NCBI GenBank assembly: GCA_030158305.1
Contig: JAOATE010000080.1
Coordinates: 62,001 to 126,000, forward strand
Direction: 5' to 3'
Source of the DNA: Burkholderiaceae bacterium
GTDB lineage: Bacteria > Pseudomonadota > Gammaproteobacteria > Burkholderiales > Burkholderiaceae_B
DNA length: 64,000 nt
Shown piece after piece: positions 52,782-64,000 of the stretch. The position numbers were made by a program, and so were the translations under genes. The notes under the pieces were generated by a model that worked only from the letters and a program-made list of their open reading frames with translations, was not told where the DNA came from and ran no database searches. Each line of letters begins with the position of its first letter. The first letter of the stretch is position 1.

Positions 52782-53165
52782 TTAATTTACGCACGTCTGC
52801 TGATACTGTACCAAGCGACCATATTGATCGTACACAGGAATCTGTGCCGTGCGACAAGGAACGGGCAAGGAATAGAACTGACCATAGGGCGGAACAGCGG
52901 GAGGGTAAACATTGACAACACTAGGATAAACCGGCGGCGGTGCCACGTAGCGGTTGTATTGACTACCTACACCAATCACCACGCCCACACCCACGCCAAG
53001 CGCAGCCGCATTCCAAGCATTGAAGTTATTTTGCTTGTAACCATAATGGGGCTTATAGCCGTGCGGATTTCCATGGCGATAGTTGTTGGGCCCTGCGAAA
53101 GCGGGCGTTAAGGCCGAGGCGGACAGCGTAGCTGCCGCAATCGCCAGTGTGATGGACTTCTTCAT
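52782..53165 (-). CDS. Small exported protein, Gly/Pro/Tyr-rich, unknown function
   Basis: The 127-residue product begins with a signal peptide (MKKSITLAIAAATLSASALT, cleavage near AFA), followed by a region rich in His, Tyr, Gly and Asn. A hydrophobic AALGVGVGVVIGVG stretch of glycine-zipper type then leads to a Pro-rich segment (APPPVYPSVVNVYPPAVPP) and a C-terminal Cys pair (PCRTAQIP and TCVN). This suggests a periplasmic or outer-membrane-associated protein. I do not recognise a named family beyond this. AAGGAG lies just before the double ATG; the second is used here. Confidence 0.6.
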   Translation of the reverse strand: MKKSITLAIAAATLSASALTPAFAGPNNYRHGNPHGYKPHYGYKQNNFNAWNAAALGVGVGVVIGVGSQYNRYVAPPPVYPSVVNVYPPAVPPYGQFYSLPVPCRTAQIPVYDQYGRLVQYQQTCVN

Positions 53166-53313
53166 CATCGACTCCTTGGAGTGTTGCAATCAGGTCATCA
53201 CGATTACCGCATATGCAGTTGAAAATCGCTGACACTCAGTTTACGACCAAACAACTAACCGCATCGCCTAATATGCATAAAAGTTCTCGACACACTCAAG
53301 GCGAGGAAATGCA

Positions 53314-53370
53314 ATGTCTACGACAACTGCTGCAACAGAAAGTTCCACTCACGTGACTTTCCAACGATGA
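53314..53370 (+). CDS. 18-codon ORF coupled to the cation transporter gene
   Basis: An ATG with GAGGAA eight bases upstream opens a frame of 18 codons (MSTTTAATESSTHVTFQR) whose TGA stop overlaps the transporter ATG (ATGA at 53367-53370). The transporter start has no Shine-Dalgarno of its own, so ribosomes ending this ORF could reinitiate there. It may be a coupling or leader peptide. Its sequence (Thr/Ser-rich) gives no function. Chance is possible given its size. Confidence 0.4.
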   Translation: MSTTTAATESSTHVTFQR

Positions 53371-53945
53371 ACCCTCACGAGCCACTCCAAGCCTCTGACG
53401 CCTCACAGCGGCGCGTCCTTTTTTGGCTACTCGGCCTGAACGGTGCGATGTGTATTGTCGAGTTCACTGCGGGTTGGTTCGCCCATTCAGCCGGCCTGAT
53501 GGCTGACGGTATCGACATGTTCTCGGACGCAGCCGTTTATGCCACAGCGCTTTACGCAGTCGGCAAGGCTACGCAATACAAGCTTCGCTCAGCAAAGCTC
53601 GCCGGACTTATACAAATTGCACTCGCGATTAGTATTTTTATCCGTGTCAGCCATCAAATTTCTGCTGGAACGGTGCCGACACCGGACTCGATGATCGGAT
53701 TTTCCTTTTTAGCCTTGCTCGTCAATGCAATTTGCTTATATATGGTGGCAAAACACCGCAATGACGGCGTTCATATGCGCGCCAGCTTTATTTTTTCAGC
53801 CAATGATGTGTTAACCAATCTGGGGGTCATCATCGCCGGCTTTCTCGTCGCCTGGCTCTCCAGCCCCTATCCAGACTGGATCATCGGGACAATCATTGGC
53901 GTTGTGGTGCTGAGTGGGGCCATACGCATTTTGCACCTGAAATAA
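53367..53945 (+). CDS. Short CDF-type cation transporter, membrane domain only
   Basis: The 192-residue product has six hydrophobic segments and corresponds to the membrane half of cation diffusion facilitators. The second helix has D50-x3-D54 (DGIDMFSD), matching the DxxxD metal site. In the fifth helix the usual HxxxD reads F143-S-A-N-D147, so the His is absent. The cytoplasmic C-terminal domain of about 90 residues is missing. This suggests altered metal choice or transport mode. It is preceded by the 18-codon ORF and convergent with ispB. Confidence 0.7.
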   Translation: MNPHEPLQASDASQRRVLFWLLGLNGAMCIVEFTAGWFAHSAGLMADGIDMFSDAAVYATALYAVGKATQYKLRSAKLAGLIQIALAISIFIRVSHQISAGTVPTPDSMIGFSFLALLVNAICLYMVAKHRNDGVHMRASFIFSANDVLTNLGVIIAGFLVAWLSSPYPDWIIGTIIGVVVLSGAIRILHLK

Positions 53946-53957
53946 ACTCAGGTTTGC

Positions 53958-54926
53958 TTAACGATCCCGTTCAATCGCAAACGTACAAAAATCAATGAGT
54001 GCCTGTCTGGCCGGAGAGTCCGGCAACGTCTCTATTGCCTGACGTGCCAACGCTGCTTCAGCCACTGCGCACTGACTGGCGTGCTCAAGCGCACCGGTTT
54101 CCTGAATCGCGCGCGCCACGGCATCAAAATCAGCCTCACCTTTTTCGATCGCCTCTCGAACTAACTGCTTTTGCTCCGGATTGCCAACCTCCAACACCCG
54201 AATCAGCGGCAAAGTCGGTTTGCCCTCGCGCAAGTCGTCACCGACATTTTTACCTAGGGCCCCCACATCACCGTTGTAATCCAGCACATCATCGACCAGC
54301 TGGAAGGCGGTGCCAATGTGGCGCCCATAAGCCGCCGCGGCCTCCTGCTGGGCAATAGAAGCTCCTGCCAGGACCGCACCGGCCTCAGCTGCCGCCTCAA
54401 ATAACTTGGCCGTCTTGAAACGCACCACCTGCAAGTAACGGGCTTCGGAGACATCCGGATCATGGATATTCAGTAATTGGAGGACTTCGCCCTCTGCAAT
54501 CACGGTGGTCGCTCCCGACATAATTTGCATAATCCGCATACTGTCGACATCCACCATCATCTCGAAGGCCCGTGAATAGAGGTAATCTCCGACCAAAACG
54601 CTGGCGGCATTCCCAAACACGGCATTTGCGGTCCCACGACCCCGCCTGAGGTCAGATTCATCGACCACATCGTCATGCAGCAGGGTCGCCGTATGGATAA
54701 ATTCCACGGCGGCAGCCATCAAATGCTGATGATTGCCTTTGTAGCCAAGCGCCTGGGCGATCAGCAACAGCAGGACCGGGCGCATGCGTTTTCCACCTGC
54801 GCTGATAATGTATTCCCCGATCGTCCTGATCAACACGACGTCGGAATTGAGTCTGGAACGGATCACGGCATCGACCGTTTCCATGTCCTGGGCCACTGGG
54901 GCTAAGAGGTTTGAGAGCTTATGCAA
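53958..54926 (-). CDS. ispB: Octaprenyl/polyprenyl diphosphate synthase
   Basis: The 322-residue trans-prenyltransferase builds the isoprenoid side chain of ubiquinone. The two Asp-rich motifs are present: LLHDDVVDES and QLVDDVLDYNGD, together with GGKRMRP and GEVLQL. The start is TTG at 54926 with AGAAAG upstream; the N-terminus LSNLLAPVAQDM is the family's. It is divergent from rplU, the usual arrangement in proteobacteria. Chain length (eight in E. coli) cannot be read from sequence. Confidence 0.95.
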   Translation of the reverse strand: MHKLSNLLAPVAQDMETVDAVIRSRLNSDVVLIRTIGEYIISAGGKRMRPVLLLLIAQALGYKGNHQHLMAAAVEFIHTATLLHDDVVDESDLRRGRGTANAVFGNAASVLVGDYLYSRAFEMMVDVDSMRIMQIMSGATTVIAEGEVLQLLNIHDPDVSEARYLQVVRFKTAKLFEAAAEAGAVLAGASIAQQEAAAAYGRHIGTAFQLVDDVLDYNGDVGALGKNVGDDLREGKPTLPLIRVLEVGNPEQKQLVREAIEKGEADFDAVARAIQETGALEHASQCAVAEAALARQAIETLPDSPARQALIDFCTFAIERDR

Positions 54927-54937
54927 GAGACTTTCTT

Positions 54938-54966
54938 TTGACTTTCAAGTGGTTACACGCTATTAT
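54938..54966 (+). promoter_or_regulatory. Sigma-70 promoter for rplU-rpmA
   Basis: TTGACT (54938-54943), a 17-base spacer and TATTAT (54961-54966) give five of six matches at both boxes, an unusually good promoter as expected for ribosomal proteins. It is 57 bases before the rplU ATG. Confidence 0.8.
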
Positions 54967-54972
54967 TTCTGG

Positions 54973-54990
54973 CTCGGCATCTTAGCCGAG
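54973..54990 (+). other. Leader hairpin of rplU mRNA
   Basis: CTCGGC and GCCGAG form a perfect 6-bp stem around ATCTTA at the very start of the predicted transcript. It may be an mRNA-stabilising or r-protein-binding element; no known L21 leader match is claimed. Confidence 0.4.
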
Positions 54991-55022
54991 ATCCCATTTG
55001 CACTAAAACAAGAGGTTAACCC

Positions 55023-55334
55023 ATGTACGCGGTCATAAAAACTGGAGGCAAGCAGTATCGCATTGCTTCTGGTGAAAAACTTAAAATAGAACAGATACCG
55101 GCAGACATTGGGCAAGAAATTACGCTAGACCAGGTGTTATCCGTAGGCGAAGGCGACCAATTGAAAATTGGCACCCCGCTCGTGGTAGGCGCAGTGGTTA
55201 AAGCAACGGTTCTTGCGCAAGGACGCCACGATAAGGTCAAGATCTTCAAGATGCGACGTCGCAAGCACTACCAGAAGCGTCAAGGCCACCGTCAAAACTA
55301 CACCGAGATCCTGATTGGCGAGATCACGGCTTAA
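55023..55334 (+). CDS. rplU: Ribosomal protein bL21
   Basis: The 103-residue product is the large-subunit protein L21, which binds 23S rRNA. It has the family start [14 protein letters not shown], the middle [15 protein letters not shown] and the basic C-terminus [20 protein letters not shown] with EILIGEI. It is followed after 49 bases by rpmA, as in nearly all bacteria. Confidence 0.98.
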   Translation: MYAVIKTGGKQYRIASGEKLKIEQIPADIGQEITLDQVLSVGEGDQLKIGTPLVVGAVVKATVLAQGRHDKVKIFKMRRRKHYQKRQGHRQNYTEILIGEITA

Positions 55335-55383
55335 TTGCCCGGATTGATACCACACAGATCACGGAAAGCACCAGGAGTAAAAA

Positions 55384-55644
55384 ATGGCACAGAAAAAAGG
55401 CGGGGGCTCTACCCGCAACGGTCGCGACTCAGAATCGAAACGTCTAGGCGTTAAAGCCTACGGCGGCGAGCTGATCCCGGCCGGTTCGATCATCGTGCGT
55501 CAGCGCGGTACAACGTTTCACCCTGGCACAAACGTGGGCATCGGCAAAGACCATACGCTCTACGCCTTGACCAACGGTCACGTTAAGTTCTCAGTTCGCG
55601 GCAAGCTCAACAAGTCGACAGTTTCGATTATTTCGGCTGAGTAA
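55384..55644 (+). CDS. rpmA: Ribosomal protein bL27
   Basis: The 86-residue product is L27, whose N-terminal tail reaches the peptidyl-transferase centre. It begins [18 protein letters not shown], followed by [11 protein letters not shown] and [20 protein letters not shown]. There is no Firmicutes-type N-terminal cleavage extension. AGGAG is just upstream of the ATG. A strong terminator follows. Confidence 0.98.
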   Translation: MAQKKGGGSTRNGRDSESKRLGVKAYGGELIPAGSIIVRQRGTTFHPGTNVGIGKDHTLYALTNGHVKFSVRGKLNKSTVSIISAE

Positions 55645-55659
55645 TTTGCCTGTTTTTCC

Positions 55660-55691
55660 AAAAAGCCCTGTCGCAAGCGGCAGGGCTTTTT
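55660..55691 (+). terminator. Intrinsic terminator between rpmA and obgE
   Basis: An 11-bp stem (AAAAAGCCCTG at 55660-55670 and CAGGGCTTTTT at 55681-55691) with a ten-base loop ends in a T run and TATTTT. It limits readthrough from the strong rplU promoter into obgE. Confidence 0.93.
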
Positions 55692-55710
55692 ATTTTCACG
55701 GTACCATTAG

Positions 55711-56844
<1,134 letters not shown>

Positions 56845-56889
56845 ACACGCACCCGCCATCTTCCTCAAATCTTGCTTTGTTTAATACCC

Positions 56890-58026
56890 ATGAACAGCAC
56901 AGCTTTGCCTAGCTCCGTGATTGCCTCAGCTTCGCGCATCGTCGCCAAGGTCGGTTCTTCTCTGGTCACCAATGACGGCCAAGGGCTTGACCGTCAAGCC
57001 GTCGCGCACTGGGCCAGCCAGATTGCAGCTCTCCGGAGCCAAGGCAAACAAGTCGTCTTGGTTTCAAGCGGCGCGATTGCCGAAGGCATGGCACGTCTGG
57101 GCTGGGCCAAACGCCCGACCTCGATGCACGAGTTACAAGCAGCTGCGGCAGTCGGGCAGATGGGTTTAGCCCAAGCCTACGAAGTCGCATTTTCCAAACA
57201 CAATCTACGCACCGCCCAAATCCTTCTCACCCACGAAGATCTTGCGGACCGTCAACGCTACCTCAACGCCCGCTCCACACTCTTTGCCCTTCTCAGGCTC
57301 GGTGTGGTTCCCATCGTCAATGAAAACGATACGGTCGCCACTGACGAAATCGCTGTGGGCGATAACGACACCCTCGGTGCGCTCGTGACCAACCTGATCG
57401 AGGCGGATGCGCTGATCATCCTGACAGATCAACGCGGACTCTACGAGTCAGATCCCCGCAAAAATCCAGAAGCACGATTTGTGTCGCATGGCAAAGCCGG
57501 CGACCTGAGCCTTGAAGCGATGGCTGGCGGGTCTGGCAGCGGCATTGGCAAGGGCGGCATGCTGACCAAGATTCTGGCTGCTAAACGGGCTGCACGCAGC
57601 GGGGCTCACACAGTAATCGCCTCAGGTCGCGAAGAAAACGTCATGGTGCGCCTAGCGGCGGGCGAATGCATTGGCTCGGAGCTTCGCGCTGAGTTGCCTG
57701 TTCTATCCGCCCGTAAACAATGGATGGCCGACCATCTTCGCTTGCGTGGCAAACTCACCCTCGATGCGGGTGCGGTCCAAGCGCTCTTAATCGAAGGCAA
57801 GAGCCTGCTTCCTGTTGGTGTGCGCAGTATCGAAGGTGACTTTGAGCCTGGTGATGTCGTCGCCTGTCTCGATCTCGCGGGTAAAGAATGCGCGCGCGGA
57901 CTGATCAACTACTCCTCCTCGGATGCGCGACGCATCATGGGCCAACCCTCAAGCAAAATCGCCGATATTCTTGGCACAATGACTGAAGCCGAGTTGGTCC
58001 ACCGAGATAACCTCATCATTCTTTGA
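56890..58026 (+). CDS. proB: Glutamate 5-kinase
   Basis: The 378-residue enzyme phosphorylates glutamate in the first step of proline synthesis. The amino-acid kinase domain has [38 protein letters not shown] and [15 protein letters not shown]-terminal PUA domain (from about residue 285) includes [12 protein letters not shown]-like sequence and [18 protein letters not shown] at 56890 is taken as start; a more upstream ATG adds six residues only. No Shine-Dalgarno is obvious. proB after obgE is common in betaproteobacteria. Confidence 0.96.
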   Translation: MNSTALPSSVIASASRIVAKVGSSLVTNDGQGLDRQAVAHWASQIAALRSQGKQVVLVSSGAIAEGMARLGWAKRPTSMHELQAAAAVGQMGLAQAYEVAFSKHNLRTAQILLTHEDLADRQRYLNARSTLFALLRLGVVPIVNENDTVATDEIAVGDNDTLGALVTNLIEADALIILTDQRGLYESDPRKNPEARFVSHGKAGDLSLEAMAGGSGSGIGKGGMLTKILAAKRAARSGAHTVIASGREENVMVRLAAGECIGSELRAELPVLSARKQWMADHLRLRGKLTLDAGAVQALLIEGKSLLPVGVRSIEGDFEPGDVVACLDLAGKECARGLINYSSSDARRIMGQPSSKIADILGTMTEAELVHRDNLIIL

Positions 58027-58081
58027 GATTGATGGGGGCATCGCTGCCAAACCACACCATCCTGTCCTATACTTTGCACTT

Positions 58082-60134
<2,053 letters not shown>

Positions 60135-60152
60135 TCTGGAGCGCAACCACCC

Positions 60153-61247
60153 ATGGCACGCAGGCTCCCCTTTATCGATGCCGCAAAGGGTATCGCTTGT
60201 CTTGTGATTGTGGTGCATCATTTAGCGGTATACGGCCCGATGTCAGAAGTCATCGGTGCCGTTTATCCTCAACTCATCGACGCCATCGTCGTGTATGGTC
60301 GCCTGGCCGTTCAGCTCTTTTTTGTCGTGGCGGGCTATTTTGTCGCCTCACAATTTGCTCCCAAGGGATGCACGACGCCAATCAACCCGGGCCCTCTGGT
60401 CTGGAAACGCTTCAAACGCCTCATCACCCCCTTTCTCTTTGCCGTCACGCTCGCGGCGCTCATCACAGCGCTTGTACGTCCGTGGTTTCAACACGCATCA
60501 CTCTCGGCGGCCCCCACGATCGGCCAACTGCTCGCCCACCTCTTTTTACTCTATGACTTAATCGGCCTCGAGGCGCTATCAGCCGGAGTTTGGTACGTGG
60601 CGGTGGACTTCCAGCTGTTTGCCTTGACGACGGTGCTGATTGCGCTCATTCACATGATGCCTGCGCGTTGGCACAGCTTGCTTCCCGTCGTGGTCACGGC
60701 ACTGACAGCATGGTCACTCTGGTACCTCAGCCTGCACTCGCAATATGAAATCGCTGCGCCTTACTTCTTTGGGTACTACGGACTCGGCATGCTGTCCTAT
60801 TGGGCGGCGCGCACGCCTGCCAAAGGCTGGTTTCTGATTCTCATTGCCTTACTAGGTGTGGTCGCGCTCGGCATCGAGTTCCGCAAATCTGTTGCAACCG
60901 CAACGGTCAGCGCGCTCATACTCAGCATTGCCAGTGCGCGCGGCTGGCTGGAACAATGGCCACGCTCAACGCGTTTGCACTGGCTAGGCGAACGCTCTTA
61001 TTCGATTTTTTTAATTCACTATGGCCTGATTATCGGCATCAATGCGCTCTGGAGCGTATGGTTTCCGAGCGGCATCCTGATCAATCTACTTGGCATCGCA
61101 GTCGCCGTGGCCGTATCCATTGCGGGCGGTGCAGTGCTCTATCGTTTCGTAGAGTCCCGCCCTGGTGTGCTTGGACTGAATCTCACCACGGCTCTACTCG
61201 TCACGGGCATACTGGTCACATTGGCGCTTGAGGCCTACAACCGATAA
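60153..61247 (+). CDS. Acyltransferase-3 family membrane protein
   Basis: The 364-residue product has about ten membrane helices and the OafA-like start RLPFIDAAKGIACLVIVVHH, with the His residues expected in the first helix, and later RLAVQLFFVVAGYFVAS and SYSIFLIHYGLII. This family O-acetylates or succinylates surface sugars and lipids at the inner membrane. TGGAGC precedes the ATG, 18 bases after thiC. It may be cotranscribed with thiC, but a shared function is not apparent. The target sugar or lipid is not identifiable. Confidence 0.85.
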   Translation: MARRLPFIDAAKGIACLVIVVHHLAVYGPMSEVIGAVYPQLIDAIVVYGRLAVQLFFVVAGYFVASQFAPKGCTTPINPGPLVWKRFKRLITPFLFAVTLAALITALVRPWFQHASLSAAPTIGQLLAHLFLLYDLIGLEALSAGVWYVAVDFQLFALTTVLIALIHMMPARWHSLLPVVVTALTAWSLWYLSLHSQYEIAAPYFFGYYGLGMLSYWAARTPAKGWFLILIALLGVVALGIEFRKSVATATVSALILSIASARGWLEQWPRSTRLHWLGERSYSIFLIHYGLIIGINALWSVWFPSGILINLLGIAVAVAVSIAGGAVLYRFVESRPGVLGLNLTTALLVTGILVTLALEAYNR

Positions 61248-61292
61248 ATGAGGTGACCGCGTTGTGACCTTGCGCCACACCGCAGCACTCAC

Positions 61293-64000
61293 CTAACCAA
61301 GATTGGGCGCCAAGCTTCGTTTAACATCCGCGGCTGTCCGGCCTGAACGCTTAACGTAGTCTTCGACCTGATCTTCGCCAATCGGGCCCACGCTAAAGTA
61401 TTGCGACTGCGGATGACTGAAATAAAAGCCCGACACGCTGGCCGCGGGATGCATTGCGTAACTTTCCGTCAGCATCATGCCGATATCCGCACCATCCAGT
61501 ACCTCAAACATTTCACGCTTGACCACATGCTCAGGGCACGCTGGATAGCCTGGAGCGGGTCGAATGCCGACATAGGCTTCCTTGATCATCTGCTCATTGG
61601 TCAAGGACTCGTCTGGCACATAGCCCCACAAATCCGTTCGGACACGCGCGTGCAAGGCCTCGGCAAAAGCCTCTGCCATACGATCCGCCAATGACTTAAA
61701 CATGATTGAAGAATAATCATCATTGGCTTTTTCAAATTCTTTTTCTTTCTTATCGACACCAATCCCGGCCGTCACGGCAAAGAGACCGACGTAGTCCATG
61801 ACGCCAGAAGATTTTGGTGCGATAAAGTCCGCCAAACATTTATTTTCAACACCCTCGCGCTTGATGCCTTGCTGACGCAAACCGCGCCACGTAAACAGCA
61901 CCTTTTCGCGCGTCTCGTCTTGATAGACTTCGATATCGTCATCGTTGACAGCGTTCGCAGGATAAAAAGAGACCACTCCATTCGCCGTCAACCAACGGCC
62001 GTCAATGATGCGCTTGAGCATCGCCTGACCATCGATGTGCACTTTACGCGCCTGTTCACCCACGACCTTGTCATCCAGAATCGCGGGATACTGTCCAAAC
62101 AAGCTCCACGTCTGAAAAAATGGCGTCCAGTCGATATAGCGGGCGAGGTCAGCGAGATCAAAGTTTTTAAAGGTACGTCGACCGATAAACTTGGGGCGAG
62201 GTGGTTGATATGTAGACCAGTCAAACTTGGGTTTAGCTGCCCGCGCATCTGCGATCGACATCAAGGGCGCAGTCTGACGATTCGCATGACGGCGGCGAAC
62301 GTCTTCGTACTCTACCGCCAACTCTTCAAGGTAGGTATTGGCGGTCTCTGAGACGAGGTTCTGTGCAACACCAACCGAGCGACTCGCATCGGGCACATAA
62401 ATCACAGGGCCCTCGTAATGCGGCGCAATCTTGACGGCAGTATGCACACGACTCGTGGTGGCGCCACCAATCATCAACGGAATCTTGCGGCTGCGGAAGT
62501 ACTCATCGCGCTGCATTTCGCTGGCCACATACGCCATCTCTTCGAGACTAGGCGTAATCAAGCCCGATAAACCAACGATATCGACATTTTCAGCCTTGGC
62601 GCGATTCAGGATTTCGGCCGCAGGCACCATCACACCCATGTTGATGACTTCAAAGTTATTACACTGAAGCACTACAGTGACAATATTTTTACCAATATCG
62701 TGGACATCGCCTTTGACCGTCGCAATCAGGATCTTGCCCTTGGCGCGCACATCACCACCTGCCGCGGCAATGAGCTTTTTTTCCTCTTCGATAAAAGGCA
62801 CAAGGTGACCGACCGCCTGTTTCATCACGCGTGCGGACTTGACCACCTGCGGCAAGAACATCTTGCCCTCACCGAACAAATCTCCCACGATATTCATGCC
62901 GTCCATCAGCGGACCTTCGATCACCTCAATCGGGCGACCGCCGCGCTCAGCGATCTGCTGGCGAATTTCTTCGGTATCCTCAATGATGAACTGCGTCATC
63001 CCATGCACCATGGCATGCGCGAGTCGTTTTTCAACAGACTGCTCACGCCAGGTGAGGTCTTCTTCGCGCTTGGCGCCACTGCCTTTGACCGAATCCGCAA
63101 ACGACACCAGCCGCTCGGTCGGAGTGCGCGTGTCATTCGCCTCAGTTAAACCTACAGGCTGTTGGCGATCCAGCACCACGTCCTCGACCAGATCACGCAG
63201 CGTAGGAGAGAGTTCTGCATACACACCTAACTGACCGGCATTGACGATACCCATCGTCAGGCCTTCGCGAATGGCGTAATACAAAAAGACCGTATGAATC
63301 GCCTCGCGCATGGCTTCGTTGCCACGGAACGAGAAACTGACGTTGGAAATGCCACCTGAGATACGCGCATGCGGAAGCGCTGCGCGGATCCACTTGGTTG
63401 ACTCAATAAAATCGACCGCGTAATGATTGTGCTCTTCGATCCCCGTTGCGATCGCAAACACGTTAGGATCGAAAATAATGTCTTCGGGTGGGAAGCCGAC
63501 CTCGTTGATCAACAAGTTGTAAGCGCGGGTACAAATTTCCTGGCGACGCTCAAGTGTGTCGGCCTGACCTTTTTCATCAAAAGCCATCACCACCGCTGCT
63601 GCACCGTAACGACGGCACAAGCGCGCTTGTTTGAGGAAAGGCTCCTCGCCTTCTTTGAGGGAAATCGAGTTGACAATCGACTTGCCTTGAACGCACTTGA
63701 GTCCTGTCTCGATCACGGACCACTTGGAGCTATCGATCATGATCGGCACGCGCGCGATATCGGGCTCGGAGGCGATCAAGTTCAGAAACCGATGCATACA
63801 CGCCGCCGAATCCAACATGGCTTCGTCCATGTTGATATCGATGATCTGCGCACCGCTCTCGACTTGCTGACGCGCCACGGCAACCGCTTCGTCGTATTTC
63901 TCTTCGCGAATCAGACGCGCGAACATTTTGCTGCCCGTGACGTTAGTACGCTCTCCGACGTTCACAAACAAGGTCTCGCCATCGATATTCAGGGCCTCAA
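61293..64000 (-). CDS. metH: Cobalamin-dependent methionine synthase, 5' part outside window
   Basis: The visible 902 codons cover the pterin-binding, cobalamin-binding and activation domains of MetH, which methylates homocysteine. Landmarks: [27 protein letters not shown], the cobalamin-binding D-x-H-x2-G in [21 protein letters not shown], and the AdoMet-binding R-P-A-P-G-Y region in [17 protein letters not shown]. The frame is open through base 64000, so the homocysteine domain lies beyond the edge; the TTG at 63971 is not a real start. Whether this is a single polypeptide or a split MetH as in some bacteria cannot be seen here. Confidence 0.95.
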   Translation of the reverse strand, partial: EALNIDGETLFVNVGERTNVTGSKMFARLIREEKYDEAVAVARQQVESGAQIIDINMDEAMLDSAACMHRFLNLIASEPDIARVPIMIDSSKWSVIETGLKCVQGKSIVNSISLKEGEEPFLKQARLCRRYGAAAVVMAFDEKGQADTLERRQEICTRAYNLLINEVGFPPEDIIFDPNVFAIATGIEEHNHYAVDFIESTKWIRAALPHARISGGISNVSFSFRGNEAMREAIHTVFLYYAIREGLTMGIVNAGQLGVYAELSPTLRDLVEDVVLDRQQPVGLTEANDTRTPTERLVSFADSVKGSGAKREEDLTWREQSVEKRLAHAMVHGMTQFIIEDTEEIRQQIAERGGRPIEVIEGPLMDGMNIVGDLFGEGKMFLPQVVKSARVMKQAVGHLVPFIEEEKKLIAAAGGDVRAKGKILIATVKGDVHDIGKNIVTVVLQCNNFEVINMGVMVPAAEILNRAKAENVDIVGLSGLITPSLEEMAYVASEMQRDEYFRSRKIPLMIGGATTSRVHTAVKIAPHYEGPVIYVPDASRSVGVAQNLVSETANTYLEELAVEYEDVRRRHANRQTAPLMSIADARAAKPKFDWSTYQPPRPKFIGRRTFKNFDLADLARYIDWTPFFQTWSLFGQYPAILDDKVVGEQARKVHIDGQAMLKRIIDGRWLTANGVVSFYPANAVNDDDIEVYQDETREKVLFTWRGLRQQGIKREGVENKCLADFIAPKSSGVMDYVGLFAVTAGIGVDKKEKEFEKANDDYSSIMFKSLADRMAEAFAEALHARVRTDLWGYVPDESLTNEQMIKEAYVGIRPAPGYPACPEHVVKREMFEVLDGADIGMMLTESYAMHPAASVSGFYFSHPQSQYFSVGPIGEDQVEDYVKRSGRTAADVKRSLAPNLG

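Noticed and set aside
63969-63971. TTG as a start codon for metH
   Set aside because: The frame continues open and in family-like sequence to the window end, so this is internal.

Overview
The window is a 64 kb piece of a bacterial chromosome with roughly balanced base composition (about half G+C, judged by eye). The organism is most likely a betaproteobacterium of the order Burkholderiales, plausibly Alcaligenaceae. Three things point there: several Bug-type periplasmic receptors with two TctB-TctA membrane modules and four class III CoA-transferases, the rplU-rpmA-obgE-proB order, and a yqjD/yqjE/yqjK-like trio. This is inferred from gene content only. I see no rRNA, tRNA, CRISPR array, insertion sequence or phage gene.

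Layout. 1-2932: a PQQ cofactor operon (pqqB cut by the window edge, then pqqC, pqqD, pqqE). 2988-5860: an OmpR-type response regulator, its sensor kinase, and a TerC-family membrane protein behind a perfect 11-bp tandem repeat. 5871-7448: a UspA-like protein and, on the other strand, a membrane-stress trio. 7536-9495: a signal-less solute-binding-like protein and an FMN hydroxyacid dehydrogenase. 9676-15120: a SYLF lipoprotein-like protein, an anaerobic sulfatase maturase, a periplasmic HAD phosphatase, a Ser-type sulfatase and an exported hydrolase. 15109-22627: a thioesterase and IclR regulator facing an acyl-CoA synthetase, a fused dehydratase, a CoA-transferase and a Bug receptor, followed by a porin with a sigma-54 promoter.

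22645-42851 is a catabolic and transport region. One transport unit (TctB-TctA-Bug-flavoprotein) diverges from an HMG-CoA-lyase-like/MmgE-PrpD pair. A second, seven-gene unit runs Bug, two hotdog dehydratases, two overlapping CoA-transferases, TctB, TctA. It faces a four-gene minus-strand unit (SDR, quinone oxidoreductase, PNPOx-like protein, CoA-transferase). The working picture is that Bug receptors and TctAB import organic acids, which are activated with CoA, hydrated or dehydrated, oxidised and cleaved. The substrates cannot be read from sequence.

43049-45536 holds a rubrerythrin, a CCG-domain Fe-S oxidoreductase and a DUF3501 protein. 45753-48887 holds an amidohydrolase, a beta-keto acid cleavage enzyme and a lambda-crystallin-like dehydrogenase. 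After an orphan heme-type ABC ATPase and a few redox genes, 53314-61247 is mostly housekeeping: a small CDF transporter behind an 18-codon leader ORF, ispB, rplU, rpmA, obgE, proB, and thiC under a TPP riboswitch, then an acyltransferase. The window ends inside metH.

The strongest leads are the overlapping CoA-transferase pair in which one partner has lost the catalytic Asp, the seven-gene uptake and catabolism operon, the rubredoxin-less rubrerythrin trio, the Ser-type sulfatase with its maturase, and several clear but unassigned regulatory elements (a 24-bp perfect palindrome, an 11-bp tandem repeat, and a sigma-54 site next to a C8 tract).
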